5,580 nt of DNA from an uncultured Holophagales bacterium. Its GTDB lineage: Bacteria; Acidobacteriota; Thermoanaerobaculia; UBA5066. Within the stretch, counting starts at the first letter, position 1. Each line of letters starts with the position of its first letter. Positions 1-5,014 of the stretch are shown here, one piece after another. Below the pieces are notes generated by a model, which was not told the origin of the DNA, ran no database searches, and worked only from the letters and a program-made list of their open reading frames with translations. The stretch covers positions 1 to 5,580 of the forward strand of contig CALBDV010000413.1 of assembly GCA_937927565.1 (NCBI GenBank), read 5' to 3'. A program made the position numbers and the translations under genes.

Positions 1-116
1 GCTGGCTCGCGCAGTGGCACGAGATGGTCAACGACCCCGACCAGAAGATCGCCCGGCCGCGGCAGGTCTTCCTCGGGCCGGCTCGCCGCGACTACGTCCC
101 GGTCGAGAACCGCTGA
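1..116 (+). CDS. C-terminal end of an unrecognised protein (partial, 5' end outside window)
   Basis: An open frame enters from the left edge and ends at TGA 114-116, giving 37 residues that begin WLAQWHEMVNDPDQ and end RRDYVPVENR. Two things support it as a real gene end: the codons are G/C-ending like the genes around it, and a strong intrinsic terminator starts 22 bases after the stop on the same strand. The tail is basic and has no transmembrane stretch or cysteines. I do not recognise the family from so short a piece and assign no function. The gene is convergent with the regulator at 199-615. Confidence 0.7.
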   Translation, partial: WLAQWHEMVNDPDQKIARPRQVFLGPARRDYVPVENR

Positions 117-138
117 CGGCGCTCGGGGTCCGAACGGA

Positions 139-166
139 GGGGAGGCGGAAACGCCTCCCCTTTTTT
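139..166 (+). terminator. Intrinsic (Rho-independent) terminator of the left-edge gene
   Basis: A perfect 9-bp stem, GGGGAGGCG (139-147) with CGCCTCCCC (152-160), is closed by a GAAA tetraloop of GNRA type and followed at once by six T (161-166). The T-run is only on the plus strand, so it serves the gene ending at 116. The opposite strand has no T-run after the stem, so it is not an obvious terminator for the convergent regulator gene ending at 199. Confidence 0.93.
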
Positions 167-198
167 CATCCCGCGGCCTTCAGCTGGTCCGCGTCGGT

Positions 199-615
199 TC
201 AGCCGCAGTCGCTGCAGACGCCGTCGAGCGTGAGGGCGAGCGCCCGGACGGTCCGTCCATCGGGAAGAACGCCACGCTCCGCGACGCCGAAGTCCTGCCA
301 CGCCACGTCCTCCACCCGCCCGCAGGCCTGGCAGACGAGGTGGTGGTGGGGGGCGACGTGGGCGTCGTAGCGGGTCGCACCGTCTTTCACGCTCATCCCG
401 ACCACGAGCCCCGCGCGTGCCAGGGAATGGAGGACGTTGTAGACCGAGGCGCGGGATAGAACCGGCCCTCCGGCGTTGACGGCCGTTTCGACGTCTTCGG
501 CCGTCGGGTGCCGGCTCGTCGAGGCGAGATAGGAGAGCACCGCGACCCGCGGTTCCGTCACCCGGAGCCCGCGCGCACGCAACATCTCTCTAAGAGTCTC
601 GGAATCGGCCCTCAC
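199..615 (-). CDS. perR: Fur-family metalloregulator, PerR-like (peroxide-responsive repressor)
   Basis: A DNA-binding repressor of 138 aa, the usual family size. The winged-helix domain fills the first ~80 residues, with the recognition helix near LSRASVYNVLHSL (53-65). The C-terminal half is the metal-binding dimerisation domain. Candidate regulatory metal ligands line up with Bacillus subtilis PerR almost one to one: H36, D84, H90, H92 and D103 (PerR H37, D85, H91, H93, D104). The aspartate at the last position is the residue that separates PerR from Fur, which usually has Glu. Structural zinc is expected at CQAC (95-98) and CSDC (134-137). I chose the GTG at 615: it gives the family-typical N-terminus, and the in-frame stretch back to a TTG at 675 is AT-rich and promoter-like. 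No Shine-Dalgarno precedes the GTG. The gene lies 66 bp downstream of lepB on the same strand. PerR rather than Fur or Zur is inference from the ligands. Confidence 0.9.
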   Translation of the reverse strand: MRADSETLREMLRARGLRVTEPRVAVLSYLASTSRHPTAEDVETAVNAGGPVLSRASVYNVLHSLARAGLVVGMSVKDGATRYDAHVAPHHHLVCQACGRVEDVAWQDFGVAERGVLPDGRTVRALALTLDGVCSDCG

Positions 616-620
616 GAGAT

Positions 621-651
621 TTAGAATAGTTCCAGACGAGCATAAGCGCAA
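621..651 (-). promoter_or_regulatory. Putative promoter and autoregulatory operator of the PerR-like gene
   Basis: Reading the minus strand, TTGCGC (651-646) lies 17 bases before TATTCT (628-623), which is 7 bases before the GTG at 615. The -35 matches consensus at 3/6 and the -10 at 4/6. Transcription would begin at about the start codon, giving a leaderless mRNA, in line with the missing Shine-Dalgarno. On the plus strand, TTAGAATAGTTCCAG (621-635) is an imperfect 7-1-7 palindrome matching 9 of the 14 defined positions of the PerR box TTATAATNATTATAA. It covers the -10, where bound repressor would block RNA polymerase. This AT-rich patch stands out in GC-rich surroundings. Promoter and operator roles are inferred. 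Confidence 0.45.
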
Positions 652-681
652 CTGCCCGAGGGCCTCTGCGGACAAGCGGAA

Positions 682-1407
682 TCAGGGCTTTGCTTTGTCG
701 GCCGACGTGATGAAGGCCCGGCCGAACCGGGAGAGCCGCGGCCCCTGGGTGAACGCGGGATTCCAGCTCCACATCACACCGACGGCCCGGCCCAGGAGGT
801 CGATGACGGGCCGGGTGCCGAAGAAACGCGCGTCGCGGCTCTCGTCCCGGTTGTCCCCCATCAGGAAGACCTCTCCCTCGGGAACCGTGATCGGACCGAA
901 GTTCCGGAGCGCGGGTTTCTCGGGGAGGATCCGGATCGGGTGCGTCCGCCCGTCGAGCCCCTCCGTTCCGAGGATCTCGACCTCACCGTCCTCGAGGGTC
1001 CGCGGGGGGAGGAACTCCACCTTCTGCGGCTTTCCGTTCACGAGGAGCGCCTCGTTCCGAAGCTCGACGACGTCGCCGGGCAGGCCGATGAGCCGCTTGA
1101 CGAAGGGAACGCTTCCGCCGTCGGGGTTCCTCACCACGACGACGTCGCCCCGGCGCGGCACACCGGTCTTCACGAGGCGGACCTTCGAGAACGGCAGGCG
1201 GATCTGGTAGGCCGACTTCCAGACGAAGACGCGGTCGCCCTCGAGGATCGTCGGCTTCATGGAGCCGGTCGGGACGACGTACCAGTCGGCGAGAACCGAC
1301 CGGCCCGTCAGAATGACGGCAGCCATCAGGACGAGCTGTCGGATGTCCTTCAGGATCTGCTTGCGTTTCTCGGGCGAAATGGCCATCGGGCGCGAAGTGT
1401 CGCACAT
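682..1407 (-). CDS. lepB: Signal peptidase I
   Basis: Membrane-anchored serine protease (family S26) that removes signal peptides from exported proteins on the outer face of the inner membrane. The 241-aa product has a short basic N-terminus, one hydrophobic segment (about 24-41), then the box around VVPTGSMKPTI with nucleophile S49. The general-base lysine is K104 in FVKRLIGLPGD, and the third conserved box is GDNRDESRDARFFG (184-197). All catalytic parts are present and the length is normal. The start could be the ATG at 1407 or the in-frame ATG at 1386 (MAISPEKRKQ, 234 aa); neither has a strong Shine-Dalgarno, though a GGAG lies 11 bases before 1407. The gene is divergent from queF (35 bp between starts) and is followed on the same strand by the PerR-like gene. 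Confidence 0.95.
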   Translation of the reverse strand: MCDTSRPMAISPEKRKQILKDIRQLVLMAAVILTGRSVLADWYVVPTGSMKPTILEGDRVFVWKSAYQIRLPFSKVRLVKTGVPRRGDVVVVRNPDGGSVPFVKRLIGLPGDVVELRNEALLVNGKPQKVEFLPPRTLEDGEVEILGTEGLDGRTHPIRILPEKPALRNFGPITVPEGEVFLMGDNRDESRDARFFGTRPVIDLLGRAVGVMWSWNPAFTQGPRLSRFGRAFITSADKAKP

Positions 1408-1430
1408 TCCGGGCCAGGCTCCGGCCGGGC

Positions 1431-1436
1431 TATCCT
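1431..1436 (+). promoter_or_regulatory. Possible -10 element for queF
   Basis: TATCCT (4/6 to TATAAT) ends 6 bases before the queF ATG at 1443, so a transcript from it would start at or next to the start codon (leaderless). No plus-strand Shine-Dalgarno lies before that ATG. The best -35 candidate, TTCCGG (1407-1412, 18-base spacer), is weak. The layout is the same as that before the PerR-like gene, which lends some support. Confidence 0.3.
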
Positions 1437-1442
1437 CCGGAC

Positions 1443-1841
1443 ATGACGACCGGCTACACGGACGACCATGCCGCCGCAGGGACGAAGGCGGCGCTCCCGG
1501 AACTCGAAACGTGGCCGTCCCAGTACGGGGACGACTACGAAGTGGCGATCACGATTCCGGAGTTCACCTCGATCTGCCCGAAGACCGGCCTCCCCGACTT
1601 CGCGACGCTCGTGGTCACGTACGTGCCCGACGCGCTCTGCGTCGAGCTGAAGTCGTTCAAGGAGTACCTCCTCGCCTACCGGAACCTCGGGATCTTCAAC
1701 GAGAACGTCGTGAACCGCGTCCTCGCCGATCTCGTGACGGCGACGCACCCGCGGCGGATGTCCGTGCGAGGCGTCTTCACGCCGCGCGGAGGGATCCAGA
1801 CGACCGTCGAAGCGCGATGGCCGAGCGCTTCCGGGGCTTGA
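1443..1841 (+). CDS. queF: NADPH-dependent 7-cyano-7-deazaguanine reductase (preQ0 reductase, type I QueF)
   Basis: Cytosolic enzyme of queuosine biosynthesis that reduces the nitrile of preQ0 to the aminomethyl group of preQ1 with two NADPH. The 132-aa product has the single tunnelling-fold domain of the short (YkvM-type) subfamily. Visible motifs are FTSICPKTGLPDF (41-53) with thioimide-forming C45 and proton donor D52, the QueF signature ELKSFKEYLLAYR (68-80), the substrate-binding E87 in GIFNENVVN, and the C-terminal FTPRGGI (112-118). C45, D52 and E87 keep a constant offset of 10 from B. subtilis C55, D62 and E97, which supports the ATG chosen. The residue matching B. subtilis H96 is N86; this position seems to vary in the family. 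No other queuosine genes (queC, queD, queE, tgt) are in the window. There is no preQ1-riboswitch space upstream, since lepB starts 35 bp away. Confidence 0.95.
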   Translation: MTTGYTDDHAAAGTKAALPELETWPSQYGDDYEVAITIPEFTSICPKTGLPDFATLVVTYVPDALCVELKSFKEYLLAYRNLGIFNENVVNRVLADLVTATHPRRMSVRGVFTPRGGIQTTVEARWPSASGA

Positions 1842-1973
1842 CAGGGCCGCACTCCGAGCCCAGATTTGTCAGTGGATCCGGAAGTTCTTTCCCACGAGAA
1901 GAGGTTCTTTCCGGGGCGATCCCAGATCGACCCCGCGAAGGGAAGACGGGCCGCGGACGCGGCTCAACCGGAC

Positions 1974-2009
1974 GGGGGCGATCGTGAGTTCGGAGGACCC
2001 GTCGCCCCC
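1974..2009. repeat. 8-bp inverted repeat in the convergent gap
   Basis: GGGGGCGA (1974-1981) and TCGCCCCC (2002-2009) are perfect inverted copies around a 20-base loop. Neither strand has a T-run after it, so alone it is not an intrinsic terminator. It sits 8 bases before the stronger hairpin at 2018-2046 and may act with it at the end of convergent transcripts. Confidence 0.4.
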
Positions 2010-2017
2010 AGGTAATG

Positions 2018-2057
2018 TCCCGGCCGGCGTGATCAACCGGCCGGGATTCTCGTTTTT
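2018..2057 (+). terminator. Probable intrinsic terminator between convergent genes
   Basis: A perfect 10-bp stem, TCCCGGCCGG (2018-2027) with CCGGCCGGGA (2037-2046), has a 9-base loop containing TGATCA. It is followed on the plus strand by TTCTCGTTTTT (2047-2057). The T-tract is interrupted, so it is a weaker match than the terminator at 139-166. It faces transcripts from queF, 176 bases after that stop codon, or from any promoter inside the gap. On the minus strand the same stem lies just past the MBL gene stop but lacks a T-run. Confidence 0.6.
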
Positions 2058-2072
2058 GCCGGGGGTGCGCCT

Positions 2073-3062
2073 TCAGCGGGGTGCTTTCCCTGCCGGTGGG
2101 GTCGGCTTCGTCGGAGCCGGCGCCAGTTCCGCAGGGGGAGCAAATGTCCCATCCGGCCGGAGCCGGCGGTAGAGCGCGAGAACGTTCGCGTTGTCGATCG
2201 TACCGGGGCAGTAGGAGCCCAGGTCCTTCAGCGAGAGTTCCGCCGCCACCCGCGCTTCGGGCGAGGCTTTCGCCTTCTGCTCGGACAGGAAGGTGCGGAC
2301 GCGCTCGAGGTAGGCGCCCGTTCGATGCAGCTCCTCTCGGACCGCCTGGATCGGATCTCCGCGCGTCGCTATCAGGCCCATGGGTCCAAGCTCCTCGATC
2401 CGGTCGAGCATGCTCTTCCAGCCCGCCGGATCCGAGGCACCCCCCGCGAGGTTGGGGCAGCGTCCCGAGGTCACGAGGTCCCCGACGAACGCGATTCCGC
2501 TGTTGCTGCTGACGGCGACGAGATCGTAGGCCGAGTGTGCGCCTCCGGGCGGAGCAATCATCTCGAGACGCCCGCCGCCCGCGTTCACGACGAGCCTGTC
2601 CACGACCCCGACGACGGTCGGGCGCTTCTCGCCCGGCATCACGCGGAGCACGCTCCTGGAGAGCGGATCGACCGCCCGGGAGTGGACGAAGATCGTCGCG
2701 TCCGTCGGAAGAAACGCCTCGATTCCGCCATTGGAGTCGATGTCCGTCTGCGTCATCACGATCCAGCGAACGGGCTTGCCCTTCGTCTTCTCCTTGATCT
2801 GCGCCTTGAGGTTCTCGGCATCCTGCTTCGTCCAGCCCGTGTCGATGACGAGAACGCCGTCGCCCATGTCGATGAACGCGCAGTTCGTGTAGCCGAATCG
2901 GCCGTACCAGGTGAAGGCGTTGAGCTGTGCCACCTCGAACGCGGGAACACCCTTCGGGAGGGGAGGCGGGGCCGAGGTCGCAGCCGGCGCCTGCGACGAG
3001 GCGACGTTCGCGAGAACGGTGGCGGAAAGCAGGGCGGCGGAGAAGACGGTGCGGATGGTCAT
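2073..3062 (-). CDS. Exported metallo-beta-lactamase-fold protein with a degenerate metal site
   Basis: A 329-aa product with an N-terminal signal peptide: MTIRT, a hydrophobic run to about residue 20, then likely cleavage near VASSQA. It is therefore expected in the periplasm or outside the cell. The MBL fold is seen in GDGVLVIDTG (67-76), the strand-loop WIVMTQTDIDSNGG (100-113), GGAHSAYDLV (173-182), FVGDLVTSG (192-200) and IATRGDP (231-237). Where active members have HxHxDH, this protein has Q105, D107, D109 and S110; the expected last histidine (GHG) is R234. H176, D194 and D109 remain. It may be a pseudoenzyme, may bind a different metal set, or may have another role. There are three cysteines (C61, C202, C285) and a Pro/Ala-rich tail (309-328). 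The start is set by the ATGA overlap with the upstream gene and by a GGAG five bases before it. Substrate unknown. Confidence 0.85.
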   Translation of the reverse strand: MTIRTVFSAALLSATVLANVASSQAPAATSAPPPLPKGVPAFEVAQLNAFTWYGRFGYTNCAFIDMGDGVLVIDTGWTKQDAENLKAQIKEKTKGKPVRWIVMTQTDIDSNGGIEAFLPTDATIFVHSRAVDPLSRSVLRVMPGEKRPTVVGVVDRLVVNAGGGRLEMIAPPGGAHSAYDLVAVSSNSGIAFVGDLVTSGRCPNLAGGASDPAGWKSMLDRIEELGPMGLIATRGDPIQAVREELHRTGAYLERVRTFLSEQKAKASPEARVAAELSLKDLGSYCPGTIDNANVLALYRRLRPDGTFAPPAELAPAPTKPTPPAGKAPR

Positions 3063-3799
3063 GCGGGCTCCGGTTTCTGGTCGTGACGGTCGTTGCGAGC
3101 CGCGCGCTGGCGCGCCGCGGCCAGGAATTCCACGAAGAGGGCTTTCTGGTCCGCCCTCTCGATCAGATTCTCCGGGTGCCACTGGACCGCGGCGAGGAAC
3201 GGCCCGGCGTCGCGGGCGAATGCCTCGACGAGGTCGTCGGGGGATGCGGCGAGCGCCACGAGGCCCGGCGCGAGGTCTTTCACCGCCTGGTGGTGCCGGG
3301 AGTTGACGAAGGCCCCGTCCGTCGCCGCGAGAGCGACCCCCAGCGGAAGCGTGCGAGTCAGGCTCGAGGAGACCCGGACCTCGTGCGCGGGATGCGCCCG
3401 GTCGTGCCCTTCCCTGCTCGGGAAGGAGTGCTCGACGCCGCGCGGACGCTGCGCCGGGAGGTCCTGCCAGAGGGTCCCGCCGAGCGCGACGTTGACGACC
3501 TGCAGTCCGCGGCAGATGCCGAAGACGGGCGCTTCGAGGCGGTCCGCACGCAGGAGCAGCTCGAAATCGAGGTCGTCCCGCCCCGCGTCGACGTGGACCG
3601 AGCCGTTGACCGGCGTCTCGCCGTAGCGCGCCGGGTCGACGTCGGCCCCGCCCGACAGGAGGAGTCCGTCGAACTCCTCGGGAAGAGCGTCTCCCGGCTG
3701 GACGATCTCCAGCTCCCCCGGGAGGGTCCCGGCGGCGATGAGGGCGTCCCGATAGCCGGCGTGCGGCTGTGCAGGGTCGATGGCGAGGACGATCTTCAT
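3059..3799 (-). CDS. Class I glutamine amidotransferase-like hydrolase (peptidase C26, PuuD/gamma-glutamyl-GABA hydrolase-like)
   Basis: A 246-aa cytosolic hydrolase of the C26 family, whose characterised members cleave gamma-glutamyl amides such as gamma-glutamyl-GABA in putrescine breakdown. It has the family landmarks in order: LLLSGGADVDPARYG (46-60), the nucleophile elbow FGICRGLQVVNVALGG (93-108) with C96, the loop NSRHHQAVKDLAPGL (166-180), and AVQWHPE (204-210) with H208 and E210, which complete the triad. The start at ATG 3799 gives the normal N-terminus (MKIVLAIDP). An in-frame ATG at 3865 would add 22 residues, but that stretch has rare TTG and CTA codons and no family match. The gene follows the acyltransferase on the same strand (79 bp gap) and overlaps the MBL-fold gene by 4 bases. 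No other putrescine genes are nearby, so the substrate is open. Confidence 0.9.
   Translation of the reverse strand: MKIVLAIDPAQPHAGYRDALIAAGTLPGELEIVQPGDALPEEFDGLLLSGGADVDPARYGETPVNGSVHVDAGRDDLDFELLLRADRLEAPVFGICRGLQVVNVALGGTLWQDLPAQRPRGVEHSFPSREGHDRAHPAHEVRVSSSLTRTLPLGVALAATDGAFVNSRHHQAVKDLAPGLVALAASPDDLVEAFARDAGPFLAAVQWHPENLIERADQKALFVEFLAAARQRAARNDRHDQKPEPA
3068..3071 (-). promoter_or_regulatory. Ribosome binding site of the MBL-fold gene
   Basis: Minus-strand GGAG (3071-3068) lies 5 bases before the ATG at 3062, inside the 3' end of the upstream hydrolase gene. Together with the 4-base ATGA overlap it points to translational coupling, and it decides against the longer reading frame that starts at 3182. 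It is the clearest Shine-Dalgarno in the window. Confidence 0.65.
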
Positions 3800-3843
3800 G
3801 CTTCGAGACGGGCCGTTCCGGCGGCCTTCACCGGCGGGCGCCA

Positions 3844-3849
3844 AGTCTA
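3844..3849 (-). promoter_or_regulatory. Possible internal promoter -10 (GCTAGACT box) before the C26 hydrolase
   Basis: On the minus strand TAGACT, within GCTAGACT, lies 44 bases before the ATG at 3799, in the short gap after the acyltransferase stop codon. The same 8-mer precedes gatB and a one-base variant precedes the acyltransferase. No good -35 is visible at 16-18 bases. If real, the hydrolase and MBL-fold genes could be transcribed apart from the acyltransferase. Confidence 0.25.
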
Positions 3850-3878
3850 GCAAGAGGCGTTCCATCGGCCGGTCCGCC

Positions 3879-4841
3879 TCAGATCGGCGGCTCCCAGAAG
3901 CGGGAGAACATGTACCACTGCCCGCCGTTCTCTCGAACCGTCCGCTCCAGGATCGCGACGAACTCCGTCATCGCGGACCTCTCGGCCTCCTCGCGCCGGC
4001 CGCGCGAGGCCGACTCGACCCGGATCGGCGCTTCGACGACCGTCCGATAGGTCCCGTCCTCGTCCCTGAGGACGAAGACCGGCAGGAGCGGGACGCCCGC
4101 CGCGGCGGCGATCCGGAACGGCCCGACGGGAAACGAGACGCTCCGGCCGAGGAACGGCAGCGTTCGCCCGGTCCCGGAGTAGTCGCGGTCGCCCTGGATC
4201 GCCACGAAGTACCCCTCCTCGAGGCTCCGGAGGATCTTTATCGCCGAGAAGTCCGACGTCATCTGCAGCGACCGGATGCCGAGCCGGTCGCGTGCCGCCT
4301 TCCGGTCCCGTTCGACCACGGGCGAGGGATCGGACAGGTAGACGACCGCCACCTTCAGGCCGATCGCCCCGAGAAAGAAGCCGCCGATCTCGAAGTTCCC
4401 GACGTGCGCCGTCAGGAGGATCGCTCCCCGTCCGGCGTCACGAGCCGTTACGAGGTGTTCGGTCCCCACGCGCCTCGGAACCACCGCGTCGAGGTCCGTC
4501 GGCGGCCTCTCGGAAAAACGCAGCAGGTCGATCCACGAACGCGAGTGGTGCCCGAGCATCGCGAGCGCCGACTCCTCCACCTCGCGCCGCCACGGCGGAA
4601 GCCCCAGCAGGGCGGCGTGATTCTCGAGAATCGCCTCGCGCACCGGCTCGCGCGCCCAGATCGCCCGCTCCGCCGTGGCGGCCGCGAGGCGCGCCACCCA
4701 CTCCGGCGGAAAGCGGAGGACGAGCCAGCGGAAGAACGGGAACCAGAGGCCGAACGTGGCGTGCGTCACGCGCGACACGATCGGCGGCGCGGCAGCGCGG
4801 CGATCCGGCGCGTGCGGGTGGGTTGCGGGAGGGCGCGACAT
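3879..4841 (-). CDS. LpxL/HtrB-family lysophospholipid (lipid A-type) acyltransferase
   Basis: A 320-aa acyltransferase, about the normal length, expected at the cytoplasmic face of the inner membrane. Family members move an acyl chain from acyl-ACP onto lipid A precursors or related lipids. The catalytic H(X)4E motif is HVGNFE (H146, E151) in ILLTAHVGNFEIGG. Further family traits are GYFVAIQGDRDYSG (210-223), LPFLGRSVSFPVGPFRIAAAAGVP split around the substrate region (228-251), and the C-terminal QWYMFSRFWE (308-317). A hydrophobic stretch near residues 28-43 may anchor it. I prefer the ATG at 4841; the in-frame ATG at 4958 would run through a promoter-like AT-rich patch and give an atypical Arg/Pro-rich extension. 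No Shine-Dalgarno is seen. It heads a three-gene minus-strand cluster and is divergent from gatB. Whether it acts on lipid A or on another lipid (for example mannosylated or ornithine lipids) is not settled by the sequence. Confidence 0.88.
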   Translation of the reverse strand: MSRPPATHPHAPDRRAAAPPIVSRVTHATFGLWFPFFRWLVLRFPPEWVARLAAATAERAIWAREPVREAILENHAALLGLPPWRREVEESALAMLGHHSRSWIDLLRFSERPPTDLDAVVPRRVGTEHLVTARDAGRGAILLTAHVGNFEIGGFFLGAIGLKVAVVYLSDPSPVVERDRKAARDRLGIRSLQMTSDFSAIKILRSLEEGYFVAIQGDRDYSGTGRTLPFLGRSVSFPVGPFRIAAAAGVPLLPVFVLRDEDGTYRTVVEAPIRVESASRGRREEAERSAMTEFVAILERTVRENGGQWYMFSRFWEPPI

Positions 4842-4882
4842 GGAGGGGAGGCCCCGCGGCACAGGGGACGCGCGGGGGGGCG

Positions 4883-4888
4883 ATTCTA
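4883..4888 (-). promoter_or_regulatory. Possible -10 element of the acyltransferase operon
   Basis: On the minus strand TAGAAT (5/6 to TATAAT), within GCTAGAAT, lies 41 bases before the ATG at 4841 in a very GC-rich gap. Transcription would start near 4876, leaving a leader of about 35 bases. No recognisable -35 is seen 16-18 bases upstream. Confidence 0.4.
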
Positions 4889-4931
4889 GCCGCACGCGCC
4901 GGGGCAGGCGGCTCGCGGCGAGGAAGGCCGT

Positions 4932-4945
4932 CGAGGGCGCCCTCG
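4932..4945. repeat. 14-bp perfect palindrome in the divergent gap
   Basis: CGAGGGCGCCCTCG equals its own reverse complement. It lies in the 173-bp gap between the divergent acyltransferase and gatB starts, about 44 bases upstream of the acyltransferase -10 candidate. It could be a regulator site, but palindromes of this size can arise by chance in GC-rich DNA. Confidence 0.35.
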
Positions 4946-4998
4946 GCCCGCTCGGCATCCTGAACCCGGGGAGGGTCTTCCCCTGAAGAGAGCTCGGC

Positions 4999-5004
4999 TA
5001 GACT
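4999..5004 (+). promoter_or_regulatory. Possible -10 element of gatB
   Basis: TAGACT (4/6 to TATAAT), within GCTAGACT (4997-5004), ends 10 bases before the gatB ATG at 5015, so the leader would be only a few bases long. No Shine-Dalgarno lies at a working distance from the ATG, which fits a very short leader. The -35 is unclear. Confidence 0.3.
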
Positions 5005-5014
5005 CGTCGTTCCA

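Larger units (their letters stand above)
1842..2072. other. Structured gap between convergent genes (queF and the MBL-fold gene)
   Basis: A 231-bp stretch without a credible gene; the plus-strand frame from GTG 1984 runs through the hairpin at 2018-2046 into antisense of the MBL gene and has no family features. The gap contains a perfect TTGACA at its left border (1838-1843), a 9-bp direct repeat GTTCTTTCC (1884-1892, 1904-1912), a hairpin with a 3-base loop and one bulged A (1913-1934), an 8-bp inverted repeat (1974-1981 with 2002-2009), and a 10-bp hairpin with a T-rich tail (2018-2057). It may be only the 3' region of queF, or a small RNA. Confidence 0.5.

Noticed and set aside
616..675. 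20-codon N-terminal extension of the PerR-like gene from a TTG
   Set aside because: AT-rich, contains the likely promoter and operator, and goes beyond the family-typical N-terminus.
940..1446. Plus-strand open frame of 168 codons opposite lepB
   Set aside because: Antisense shadow of signal peptidase I, whose three catalytic boxes are on the minus strand.
1984..2172. 62-codon plus-strand frame in the convergent gap
   Set aside because: It reads through the terminator hairpin into antisense of the MBL-fold gene, and its Gly/Pro/Ser-rich product has no recognisable motif.
2325..3086. Plus-strand open frame of 253 codons opposite the MBL-fold gene
   Set aside because: Low-complexity Arg-rich translation, antisense to a gene with clear fold motifs and a signal peptide.
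3063..3182. 40-residue N-terminal extension of the MBL-fold protein
   Set aside because: Overlaps the C26 hydrolase gene and would bury the signal peptide; the ATG at 3062 has a good Shine-Dalgarno and the ATGA overlap.
3780..4889. Long plus-strand open frame (369 codons) across the acyltransferase region
   Set aside because: It is antisense to the LpxL-like gene, is Arg/Asp/Glu/Pro-rich with no family motif, and results from the G/C third-position bias of the real gene.
4842..4958. 39-residue N-terminal extension of the acyltransferase
   Set aside because: Arg/Pro-rich, runs through a TAGAAT -10-like patch with a rare CTA codon, and makes the protein longer than the family norm.
4968..4983. 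Small hairpin GGGGAG/TTCCCC before gatB, considered as a terminator or leader element
   Set aside because: Six-bp stem with a G-T pair and no T-run; no gene ends before it on that strand.
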